Part shown: positions 40,903 through 52,000 of the stretch, one piece after another
How positions within the stretch are numbered: the first letter of the stretch is position 1
Layout of the letters: every line of letters begins with the position of its first letter
Source: Plasmopara viticola
Taxonomy: Eukaryota; Oomycota; Peronosporomycetes; Peronosporales; Peronosporaceae
Assembly: GCA_001695595.3 (NCBI GenBank)
Contig: MBPM02000158.1
Coordinates: 1 to 64,000 of the forward strand
Direction of reading: 5' to 3'
DNA: 64,000 nucleotides
The notes under the pieces: generated by a model
Seen by the model: the letters and a program-made list of their open reading frames with translations, nothing else
What the model was told of the DNA's origin: nothing
Databases searched by the model: none
Program-made: the position numbers and the translations under genes

Positions 40903-42570
40903 AATGATTATACACTTCGTTGAGGCTCTATTGCATGTATGCATGTCTAGAGCGATAGAAAGGACAAATCTGTCGACGCACAACGTCTTAGCGCTCCAAT
41001 AGAATGATTATACACTTCGTTGAGGCTCTATTGCATGTATGCATGTCTAGAGCGATAGAAAGGACGTATCTTTGGCCGAAACGTCTCCGCTCCAACAATG
41101 ATATACACTTCGTTGAGGCTCTATTGCATGTATGCATGTCTAAGCGATAGAAAGGACGTATTTTGGCCGCACAACGTCTAGCGCTCCAATAGAATGATTA
41201 TACACTTCGTTGAGGCTCTATTGCATGTATGCATGTCTAGAGCGATAGAAAGGACAAATCTGTCGACGCACAACGTCTCAGCGCTCCAACGGAATGATTA
41301 TACACTTCGTTGAGGCTCTATTGCATGTATGCATGTCTAGAGCGATAGAAAGGACGTATCTTTGGCCGCACAACGTCTTAGCGCTCCAACGAAATGATTA
41401 TACACTTCGTTGAGGCTCTATTACATGTATGCATGTCTAGAGCGATAGAAAAGACGTATCTGTCGACGCACAACGTCTCAGCGCTACAACGGAATGATTA
41501 TACACTTCGTTGAGGCTCTATTGCATGTATGCATGTCTAGAGCGATAGAAAGGACGTATCTTTGGCCGCACAACGTCTTAGCGCTCCAATAGAATGATTA
41601 TACACTTCGTTGAGGCTCTATTGCATGTATGCATGTCTAGAGCGATAGAAAGGACAAATCTGTCGACGCACAACGTCTCAGCGCTCCAACGGAATGATTA
41701 TACACTTCGTTGAGGCTCTATTGCATGTATGCATGTCTAGAGCGATAGAAAGGACGTATCTTTGGCCGACAACGTCTCAGCGCTCCAACAATGATATACA
41801 CTTCGTTGAGGCTCTATTGCATGTATGCATGTCTAGAGCGATAGAAAGGACGTATCTGGCCGCACAACGTCTTAGCGCTCCAATAGAATGATTATACACT
41901 TCGTTGAGGCTCTATTGCATGTATGCATGTCTAGAGCGATAGAAAGGACAAATCTGTCGACGCACAACGTCTCAGCGCTCCAACGGAATGATTATACACT
42001 TCGTTGAGGCTCTATTGCATGTATGCATGTCTAGAGCGATAGAAAGGACGTATCTTTGGCCGCACAACGTCTTAGCGCTCCAATAGAATGATTATACACT
42101 TCGTTGAGGCTCTATTGCATGTATGCATGTCTAGAGCGATAGAAAGGACAAATCTGTCGACGCACAACGTCTCAGCGCTCCAACGAATGATTATACACTT
42201 CGTTGAGGCTCTATTGCATGTATGCATGTCTAGAGCGATAGAAAGGACGTATCTTTGGCCGAACGTCTAGCGCTCCAACAATGATTATACACTTCGTTGA
42301 GGCTCTATTGCATGTATGCATGTCTAAGCGATAGAAAGGACAATTTGCCGCACAACGTCTTAGCGCTCCAATAGAATGATTATACACTTCGTTGAGGCTC
42401 TATTGCATGTATGCATGTCTAGAGCGATAGAAAGGACAAATCTGTCGACGCACAACGTCTCAGCGCTCCAACGGAATGATTATACACTTCGTTGAGGCTC
42501 TATTGCATGTATGCATGTCTAGAGCGATAGAAAGGACGTATCTTGCCACAACGTCTTAGCGCTCCAATAG

Positions 42571-42666
42571 AATGATTATACACTTCGTTGTGGCTCTATT
42601 ACATGTATGCATGTCTAAAGCGATAGAAAGGACAAATCTGTCGACGCACAACGTCTCAGCGCTCCA
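42571..42666 (+). repeat. Type D monomer with 16-bp junction deletion
   Basis: GCTCCA joins directly to CTTCGTTGAGG, removing 16 bases that span the normal unit boundary (the unit end plus AATGATTATACA). The same junction recurs at 43537 and 44409. Confidence 0.85.
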
Positions 42667-43442
42667 CTTCGTTGAGGCTCTATTGCATGTATGCATGTCT
42701 AGAGCGATAGAAAGGACGTATCTTTGGCCGACAACGTCTAGCGCTCCAACAGAATGATTAATACACTTCGTTGAGGCTCTATTGCATGTATGCATGTCTA
42801 GAGCGATAGAAAGGACGTATTTGGCCGCACAACGTCTAGCGCTCCAATAGAATGATTATACACTTCGTTGAGGCTCTATTGCATGTATGCATGTCTAGAG
42901 CGATAGAAAGGACAAATCTTCGACGCACAACGTCTTAGCGCTCCAATAGAATGATTATACACTTCGTTGAGGCTCTTTTGCATGTATGCATGCCTAGAGC
43001 GATAGAAAGGACAAATCTGTCGACGCACAACGTCTCAGCGCTCCAAGAATGATTATACACTTCGTTGAGGCTCTATTGCATGTATGCATGTCTAGAGCGA
43101 TAGAAAGGACGTATCTTTGGCCGACAACGTCTCAGCGCTCCAAACAATGATTATACACTTCGTTGAGGCTCTATTGCATGTATGCATGTCTAGAGCGATA
43201 GAAAGGACGTATTTTGGCCGCACACTCTTAGCGCTCCAATAGAATGATAATACACTTCGTTGAGGCTCTATTGCATGTATGCATGTCTAGAGCGATAGAA
43301 AGGACAAATCTGTCGACGCACAACGTCTCAGCGCTCCAACGGAATGATTATACACTTCGTTGAGGCTCTATTGCATGTATGCATGTCTAGAGCGATAGAA
43401 AGGACGTATCTTTGGCCGCACAACGTCTTAGCGCTCCAATAG
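42571..43442 (+). repeat. Nine-monomer higher-order repeat, copy 1 (872 bp)
   Basis: The nine tails run B(D)-A-C-B-B-A-C-B-A. The first unit is type D and loses 16 bp at its junction with the second (GCTCCACTTCG near 42661-42671). Unit 5 has CTCTTTTGC and GCCTAGAG. The B-B pair in the middle breaks simple A/B alternation in the same place in all three copies. Confidence 0.8.
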
Positions 43443-44313
43443 AATGATTATACACTTCGTTGTGGCTCTATTACATGTATGCATGTCTAAGCGATAGAAA
43501 GGACAAATCTGTCGACGCACAACGTCTCAGCGCTCCACTTCGTTGAGGCTCTATTGCATGTATGCATGTCTAGAGCGATAGAAAGGACGTATCTTTGGCC
43601 GCACAACGTCTAGCGCTCCAAACAATGATTATACACTTCGTTGAGGCTCTATTGCATGTATGCATGTCTAAGCGATAGAAAGGACGTATTTGGCCGACAA
43701 CGTCTAGCGCTCCAATAGAATGATTATACACTTCGTTGAGGCTCTATTGCATGTATGCATGTCTAGAGTGATAAAAAGGACAAATCTGTCGACGCACAAT
43801 GTCTGCGCTCCAATAGAATGATTATACACTTCGTTGTGGCTCTATTACATGTATGCATGTCTAAAGCGATAGAAAGGACAAATCTGTCGACGCACAACGT
43901 CTCAGCGCTCCAAGAATGATTATACACTTCGTTGAGGCTCTATTGCATGTATGCATGTCTAGAGCGATAGAAAGGACGTATCTTTGGCCGCACAACGTCT
44001 CAGCGCTCCAAAGGAATGATATACACTTCGTTGAGGCTCTATTGCATGTATGCATGTCTAGAGCGATAGAAAGGACGTATTTTTGGCCGTACAACGTCTT
44101 AGCGCTCCAATAGAATGATTATACACTTCGTTGAGGCTCTATTGCATGTATGCATGTCTAGAGCGATAGAAAGGACAAATCTGTCGACGCACAACGTCTC
44201 AGCGCTCCAACGGAATGATTATACACTTCGTTGAGGCTCTATTGCATGTATGCATGTCTAGAGCGATAGAAAGGACGTATCTTTGGCCGCACAACGTCTT
44301 AGCGCTCCAATAG
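43443..44313 (+). repeat. Nine-monomer higher-order repeat, copy 2 (871 bp)
   Basis: The order of tails B(D)-A-C-B-B(D)-A-C-B-A is the same as in the copy upstream, and the same 16-bp deletion follows the first unit (GCTCCACTTCG near 43532-43542). Unit 4 carries GAGTGATAAAAAGG. Unit 5 is a full type D (43817-43914). Unit 7 has the full GTATTTTTGGCCGTAC tail. Confidence 0.8.
43817..43914 (+). repeat. Type D monomer inside higher-order copy 2
   Basis: GTTGTGG, TTACATG, CTAAAGCG and B tail, ending CAAG. It is unit 5 of the nine-unit repeat; the matching unit in copy 3 is an ordinary B. Confidence 0.82.
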
Positions 44314-44497
44314 AATGATTATACACTTCGTTGAGGCTCTATTGCATGTATGCATGTCTAAAGCGATAGAAAGGACAAATCTGTCGACGCACAACGTCTC
44401 AGCGCTCCACTTCGTTGTGGCTCTATTGCATGTATGCATGTCTAGAGCGATAGAAAGGACGTATCTTTGGCCGTAGAACGTCTCCGCGCTCCAACAC

Positions 44498-44597
44498 AAT
44501 GATAATACACTTCGTTGGGGCTCTATTGCACGTATGCATGTCTACAGCGATAGAAAAGACGTATTTTTGGCCGTACAGCTTCTTAGCCCTCCAACAG
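44498..44597 (+). repeat. Reference type C monomer, 100 bp
   Basis: The fullest C copy: AATGATAATACAC, GCACGTATG, CTACAGCG, AAAAGACGTATTTTTGG, CGTACAGCTTCTTAGCCC and TCCAACAG. It also has GTTGGGG where most C copies have GTTGAGG. It follows the A2 tail ending AACAC. Confidence 0.88.
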
Positions 44598-44897
44598 AAT
44601 GATTATACACTTCGTTGTGGCTCTATTGCATGTATGCATGTCTAGAGCGATAGAAAGGACAAATCTGTCGACGCACAACGTCTTAGCGCTCCAATAGAAT
44701 GATTATACACTTCGTTGAGGCTCTATTGCATGTATGCATGTCTAGAGCGATAGAAAGGACAAATCTGTCGACGCACAACGTCTTAGCGCTCCAACGGAAT
44801 GATTATACACTTCGTTGAGGCTCTATTGCATGTATGCATGTCTAGAGCGATAGAAAGGACGTATCTTTGGCCGTACAACGTCTCAGCGCTCCAACAG

Positions 44898-44993
44898 AAT
44901 GATTATACACTTCGTTGAGGCTCTATTGCACGTATGCATGTCTACAGCGATAGAAAAGACGTATTTTGGCCGTACACGTCTAGCGCTCCAAAG
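44898..44993 (+). repeat. Type C monomer
   Basis: GCACGTATG, CTACAGCG, AAAAGACGTATTTTGG and CGTACACGTCTAGCGC. It is the seventh unit of the third higher-order copy. Confidence 0.82.
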
Positions 44994-46283
44994 AATGATT
45001 ATACACTTCGTTGAGGCTCTATTGCATGTATGCATGTCTAGAGCGATAGAAAGGACAAATCTGTCGACGCACAACGTCTCAGCGCTCCAACAGAATGATT
45101 ATACACTTCGTTGAGGCTCTATTGCATGTATGCATGTCTAGAGCGATAGAAAGGACGTATCTTTGGCCGCACAACGTCTAGCGCTCCAAGAATGATTATA
45201 CACTTCGTTGAGGCTCTATTGCATGTATGCATGTCTAGAGCGATAGAAAGGACAAATCTGTCGACGCACAACGTCTCAGCGCTCCAACGAATGATTATAC
45301 ACTTCGTTGAGGCTCTATTGCATGTATGCATGTCTAGAGCGATAGAAAGGACGTATCTTGGCCGCGACAACGTCTCAGCGCTCCAACAATGATTATACAC
45401 TTCGTTGAGGCTCTATTGCATGTATGCATGTCTAAGCGATAGAAAGGACGTATTTTGGACGCACAACGTCTTAGCGCTCCAATAGAATGATTATACACTT
45501 CGTTGAGGCTCTATTGCATGTATGCATGTCTAGAGCGATAGAAAGGACAAATCTGTCGACGCACAACGTCTCAGCGCTCCAACGAATGATTATACACTTC
45601 GTTGAGGCTCTATTGCACGTATGCATGTCTAGAGCGATAGAAAGGACGTATCTTTGGCCGCACAACGTTTTAGCGCTCCAATAGAATGAATATACACCTC
45701 GTTGAGGCTCTATTGCATGTATGCATGTCTAGAGCGATAGAAAGGACAAATCTGTCGACGCACAACGTCTCAGCGCTCCAACGGAATGATTATACACTTC
45801 GTTGAGGCTCTATTGCATGTATGCATGTCTAGAGCGATAGAAAGGACGTATCTTTGGCCGCACAACGTCTTAGCGCTCCAATAGAATGATTATACACTTC
45901 GTTGTGGCTCTATTGCATGTATGCATGTCTAGAGCGATAGAAAGGACAAATCTGTCGACGCACAACGTCTCAGCGCTCCAACGGAATGATTATACACTTC
46001 GTTGAGGCTCTATTGCATGTATGCATGTCTAGAGCGATAGAAAGGACGTATCTTTGGCCGCACAACGTCTTAGCGCTCCAATAGAATGATTATACACTTC
46101 GTTGAGGCTCTATTGCATGTATGCATGTCTAGAGCGATAGAAAGGACGTATCTGTCGACGCACAACGTCTCAGCGCTCCAACGAATGATTATACACTTCG
46201 TTGAGGCTCTATTGCATGTATGCATGTCTAGAGCGATAGAAAGGACGTATCTTTGGCCGTACAACGTCTCCGCGCTCCAACAC

Positions 46284-46380
46284 AATGATAATACACTTCG
46301 TTGAGGCTCTATTGCACGTATGCATGTCTACAGCGATAGAAAGGACGTATTTGGCCGAACAACGTCTAGCGCTCCAATAG
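46284..46380 (+). repeat. Type C monomer
   Basis: Preceded by CGTCTCCGCGC and AACAC. Contains AATGATAATACAC, GCACGTATG, CTACAGCG and GTATTTGGCCGAACAACG. Confidence 0.8.
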
Positions 46381-47721
46381 AATGATTATACACTTCGTTG
46401 AGGCTCTATTGCATGTATGCATGTCTAGAGCGATAGAAAGGACAAATCTGTCGACGCACAACGTCTAGCGCTCCAACGAATGATTATACACTTCGTTGAG
46501 GCTCTATTGCATGTATGCATGTCTAGAGCGATAGAAAGGACGTATCTTGCCGCACAACGTCTAGCGCTCCAATAGAATGATTATACACTTCGTTGAGGCT
46601 CTATTGCATGTATGCATGTCTAAGCGATAGAAAGGACAAATCTGTCGACGCACAACGTCTCAGCGCTCCAACGAATGATTATACACTTCGTTGAGGCTCT
46701 ATTGCATGTATGCATGTCTAGAGCGATAGAAAGGACGTATCTTTGGCCGCACAACGTCTTAGCGCTCCAAAGAATGATTATACACTTCGTTGAGGCTCTA
46801 TTGCATGTATGCATGTCTAGAGCGATAGAAAGGACGTATCTGCGACGCACAACGTCTCAGCGCTCCAACGGAATGATTATACACTTCGTTGAGGCTCTAT
46901 TGCATGTATGCATGTCTAGAGCGATAGAAAGGACGTATCTTTGGCCGTACAACGTCTCAGCGCTCCAAACAATGATATACACTTCGTTGAGGCTCTATTG
47001 CATGTATGCATGTCTAGAGCGATAGAAAGGACGTATTTTGGCCGCACACGTCTTAGCGCTCCAACAGAATGATTATACACTTCGTTGAGGCTCTATTGCA
47101 TGTATGCATGTCTAGAGCGATAGAAAGGACAAATCTGTCGACGCACAACGTCTCAGCGCTCCAACGGAATGATTATACACTTCGTTGAGGCTCTATTGCA
47201 TGTATGCATGTCTAGAGCGATAGAAAGGACGTATCTTTGGCCGCACAACGTTTTAGCGCTCCAACAGAATGATTATACACTTCGTTGAGGCTCTATTGCA
47301 TGTATGCATGTCTAGAGCGATAGAAAGGACGTATCTTTGGCCGCAAAACGTCTCCGCGCTCCAACAATGATATACACTTCGTTGAGGCTCTATTGCATGT
47401 ATGCATGTCTAGAGCGATAGAAAGGACGTATTTTGGCCGCACACGTCTAGCGCTCCAACAGAATGATTATACACTTCGTTGAGGCTCTATTGCATGTATG
47501 CATGTCTAGAGCGATAGAAAGGACAAATCTGTCGACGCACAACGTCTCAGCGCTCCAACGGAATGATTATACACTTCGTTGAGGCTCTATTGCATGTATG
47601 CATGTCTAGAGCGATAGAAAGGACAAATCTGTCGACGCACAACGTCTCAGCGCTCCAATAGAATGATTATACACTTCGTTGAGGCTCTATTGCATGTATG
47701 CATGTCTAGAGCGATAGAAAG

Positions 47722-49050
47722 GACGTATCTGTGGCCGCAACGTCTTAATGCTCCAACAGAATGATTATACACTTCGTTGGGGCTCTATTGCATGTCTGCA
47801 TGTCTAAAACGATAGAAAGGACGTATCTTTGGCCGCACAACGTCTTAGCGCTCTCACAATGAATACACTTTGTTCTGTCTCTTTTGCATGTATGCATGTC
47901 ATGAACGATAGAAAGGACGTATCTGTGGCCGCACAACGTCAAGTTGCTCCAACAGAATGATTATACACTTCGTTGGGGCTCTATTGCATGTATGCATGTC
48001 TAGAGCGATAGAAAGGACGTATCTTTGGCCGCACAACGTCTTAGCGCTCCAACAGAATGATTATACACTTCGTTGGGGCTCTATTGCATGTATGCATGTC
48101 TAGCGATAGAAAGGACGTATTTGCCGCACAACGTCTCAGCGCTCCACAATGATTATACACTTCGTTGAGGCTCTATTGCATGTATGCATGTCTAGAGCGA
48201 TAGAAAAGACAAATCTTTGGCCGCACAACGTCTAGCGCTCCAATAGAATGATTATACACTTCGTTGAGGCTCTATTGCATGTATGCATGTCTAGAGCGAT
48301 AGAAAGGACGTATCTGTGGCCGCACAACGTCTTAATGCTCCAACAGAATGATTATACACTTCGTTGGGGCTCTATTGCATGTCTGCATGTCTAAAACGAT
48401 AAAAAGGACGTATCTTTGGCCGCACAACGTCTTAGCGCTCCAACAGAATGATTATACACTTCGTTGGGGCTCTATTGCATGTATGCATGTCTAGAGCGAT
48501 AGAAAGGACGTATCTTGGCCGCACAACGTCTAGCGCTCCAACAGAATGATTATACACTTCGTTGAGGCTCTATTGCATGTATGCATGTCTAGAGCGATAG
48601 AAAGGACGTATTCTTGGCCGCACAACGTCTCAGCGCTCCAACAGAATGATTATACACTTCGTTGGGGCTCTATTGCATTTATGCATGTCTAGAGCAATAG
48701 AAAGGACGTCTTTTTGCTGCACAACGTCTCAGCGCTCCAACAGAATGATTATACACTTCGTTGGGGCTCTATTGCATGTATGCATGTCTAGAGCGATAGA
48801 AAGGACGTATCTGTGGCCGCACAACGTCTTAGCGCTCCAACAGAATGATTATACACTTCGTTGAGGCTCTATTGCATGTATGCATGTCTAGAGCGATAGA
48901 AAGGACGTATCTTTGGCCGCACAACGTCTCAGCGCTCCAACAGAATGATTATACACTTCGTTGGGGCTCTATTGCATCTGTGCATGTCTAGAGCGATAGA
49001 AAGGACGTATCTGTGGCCGCACAACGTTAGCGCTCCAACAGAATGATTAT
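47722..49050 (+). repeat. Array region 5: divergent island
   Basis: This block carries variants rare elsewhere: GTATCTGTGGCCGCAC tails, CTTAATGCTCC, GTCTGCATG with CTAAAACG, CATGAACG, CAAGTTGCTCC, GCATTTATGCATG, GTCTTTTTGCTGCAC, and most copies with GTTGGGG. Few units show the one-base tail losses common elsewhere. An almost identical stretch occurs twice, near 47726-47853 and 48310-48438, offset by 587 bp or about six monomers. Confidence 0.85.
47868..47955 (+). repeat. Divergent monomer, 88 bp
   Basis: AATGAATACACTTTGTTCTG, TCTCTTTTGC, GTCATGAACG and GTCAAGTTGCTCC. Preceded by GCGCTCTCAC. It has substitutions in the otherwise conserved core and loses both outer dyad arms, so it looks like an old copy that escaped homogenisation. 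Confidence 0.85.
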
Positions 49051-52000
49051 ACACTTCGTTGAGGCTCTATTGCATGTATGCATGTCTAGAGCGATAGAAA
49101 GGACGTATCTTTGGCCGCACAACGTCTTAGCGCTCCAACAGAATGATTATACACTTCGTTGAGGCTCTATTGCATGTATGCATGTCTAGAGCGATAGAAA
49201 GGACGTATCTGGCGCACAACGTTAGCGCTCCAATGATTATACACTTCGTTGAGGCTCTATTGCATGTATGCATGTCTAGAGCGATAGAAAAGACATATCT
49301 GTGGACGCACAACGTCTCCGCGCTCTAACACAATGATAATACACTTCGTTGAGGCTCTATTGCATGTATGCATGTCTAGAGCGATAGAAAGGACGTATCT
49401 GTTGACGCACAACGTCTCAGCGCTCCAACGGAATGATTATACACTTCGTTGAGGCTCTATTGCATGTATGCATGTCTAGAGCGATAGAAAGGACGTATCT
49501 TTGGCCGCACAACGTCTTAGCGCTCCAATAGAATGATTATACACTTCGTTGAGGCTCTATTGCATGTATGCATGTCTAGAGCGATAGAAAGGACGTATCT
49601 TTGGCGCACAACGTCTAGCGCTCCAACAGAATGATTATACACTTCGTTGAGGCTCTATTGCATGTATGCATGTCTAGAGCGATAGAAAGGACGTATCTTT
49701 GGCCGCACAACGTCTCAGCGCTCCAAGAATGATTATACACTTCGTTGAGGCTCTATTGCATGTATGCATGTCTAGAGCGATAGAAAGGACGTATCTTTGG
49801 CCGAAACGTCTTAGCGCTCCAAAGAATGATTATACACTTCGTTGAGGCTCTATTGCATGTATGCATGTCTAGAGCGATAGAAAGGACAAATCTGTCGACG
49901 CACAACGTCTCAGCGCTCCAACGGAATGATTATACACTTCGTTGAGGCTCTATTGCATGTATGCATGTCTAGAGCGATAGAAAGGACGTATCTTTGGCCG
50001 CACAACGTCTAGCGCTCCAATAGAATGATTATACACTTCGTTGTGGCTCTATTACATGTATGCATGTCTAGAGCGATAGAAAGGACGTATCTTTGGCCGC
50101 ACAACGTCTTAGCGCTCCAATAGAATGATTATACACTTCGTTGAGGCTCTATTGCATGTATGCATGTCTAGAGCGATAGAAAGGACAAATCTGTCGACGC
50201 ACAACGTCTCAGCGCTCCAAGAATGATTATACACTTCGTTGAGGCTCTATTGCATGTATGCATGTCTAAGCGATAGAAAGGACAAATCTGTCGACGCACA
50301 ACGTCTCAGCGCTCCAACGGAATGATTATACACTTCGTTGAGGCTCTATTGCATGTATGCATGTCTAGAGCGATAGAAAGGACGTATCTTTGCCGCACAA
50401 CGTCTTAGCGCTCCAATAGAATGATTATACACTTCGTTGAGGCTCTATTGCATGTATGCATGTCTAGAGCGATAGAAAGGACAAATCTGTCGACGCACAA
50501 CGTCTCAGCGCTCCAACGGAATGATTATACACTTCGTTGAGGCTCTATTGCATGTATGCATGTCTAGAGCGATAGAAAGGACGTATCTTTGGCCGAAACG
50601 TCTAGCGCTCCAATAGAATGATTATACACTTCGTTGAGGCTCTATTGCATGTATGCATGTCTAGAGCGATAGAAAGGACGTATCTTTGGCCGCACAACGT
50701 CTTAGCGCTCCAAAGAATGATTATACACTTCGTTGAGGCTCTATTGCATGTATGCATGTCTAGAGCGATAGAAAGGACAAATCTGTGGACGCACAACGTC
50801 TCAGCGCTCCAACGAATGATTATACACTTCGTTGAGGCTCTATTGCATGTATGCATGTCTAGAGCGATAGAAAGGACGTATCTTTGGCCGCACAACGTCT
50901 TAGCGCTCCAATAGAATGATTATACACTTCGTTGAGGCTCTATTGCATGTATGCATGTCTAGAGCGATAGAAAGGACGTATCTTTGGCCGCACAACGTCT
51001 AGCGCTCCAAAGAATGATTATACACTTCGTTGAGGCTCTATTGCATGTATGCATGTCTAGAGCGATAGAAAGGACATCTGTCGCACAACGTCTCAGCGCT
51101 CCAACGAATGATTATACACTTCGTTGAGGCTCTATTGCATGTATGCATGTCTAGAGCGATAGAAAGGACAAATCTGTCGACGCACAACGTCTCAGCGCTC
51201 CAACGGAATGATTATACACTTCGTTGAGGCTCTATTGCATGTATGCATGTCTAGAGCGATAGAAAGGACGTATCTTTGGCCGCACAACGTCTTAGCGCTC
51301 CAATAGAATGATTATACACTTCGTTGAGGCTCTATTGCATGTATGCATGTCTAGAGCGATAGAAAGGACAAATCTGTCGACGCACAACGTCTCAGCGCTC
51401 CAACGAATGATTATACACTTCGTTGAGGCTCTATTGCATGTATGCATGTCTAGAGCGATAGAAAGGACGTATCTTTGGCCGACAACGTCTTAGCGCTCCA
51501 ATAGAATGATTATACACTTCGTTGAGGCTCTATTGCATGTATGCATGTCTAGAGCGATAGAAAGGACGTATCTTTGGCCGCACAACGTCTTAGCGCTCCA
51601 AAGAATGATTATACACTTCGTTGAGGCTCTATTGCATGTATGCATGTCTAAGCGATAGAAAGGACAAATCTGTCGACGCACAACGTCTCAGCGCTCCAAC
51701 GGAATGATTATACACTTCGTTGAGGCTCTATTGCATGTATGCATGTCTAGAGCGATAGAAAGGACGTATCTTTGGCCGCACAACGTCTTAGCGCTCCAAT
51801 AGAATGATTATACACTTCGTTGAGGCTCTATTGCATGTATGCATGTCTAGAGCGATAGAAAGGACAAATCTGGCCGCACAACGTCTAGCGCTCCAATAGA
51901 ATGATTATACACTTCGTTGTGGCTCTATTGCATCTATGCATGTCTAGAGCGATAGAAAGGACGTATCTGTGGCCGCACAACGTCTCAGCGCTCCAACAGA

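Larger units (their letters stand above)
44314..45190 (+). repeat. Nine-monomer higher-order repeat, copy 3 (877 bp)
   Basis: Tails again run B-A-C-B-B-A-C-B-A with the same 16-bp deletion (GCTCCACTTCG near 44404-44414). Here the second and third units are the clearest version of the linked A2-C pair: GTAGAACGTCTCCGCGC, AACACAATGATAATACAC, then CTACAGCG, GTATTTTTGGCCGTAC and AGCTTCTTAGCCC. Downstream of 45190 the pattern decays, with C-like tails at 45450 and 46349 but not the complete nine-unit order. Confidence 0.78.
39740..47721 (+). repeat. Array region 4: C-rich, with nine-monomer higher-order repeat
   Basis: C-type tails (GTATT followed by one to three T, then GGCC or a close variant) recur at about 39804, 41159, 42820, 43207, 43687, 44077, 44562, 44961, 45450, 46349, 47033 and 47429, far more densely than elsewhere. 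From 42820 to 45450 the spacing alternates about 390 and 480 bp, which marks a nine-unit higher-order repeat. Three anomalous units (40136, 40292 and the shared 16-bp deletion units) also lie here. Confidence 0.85.
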
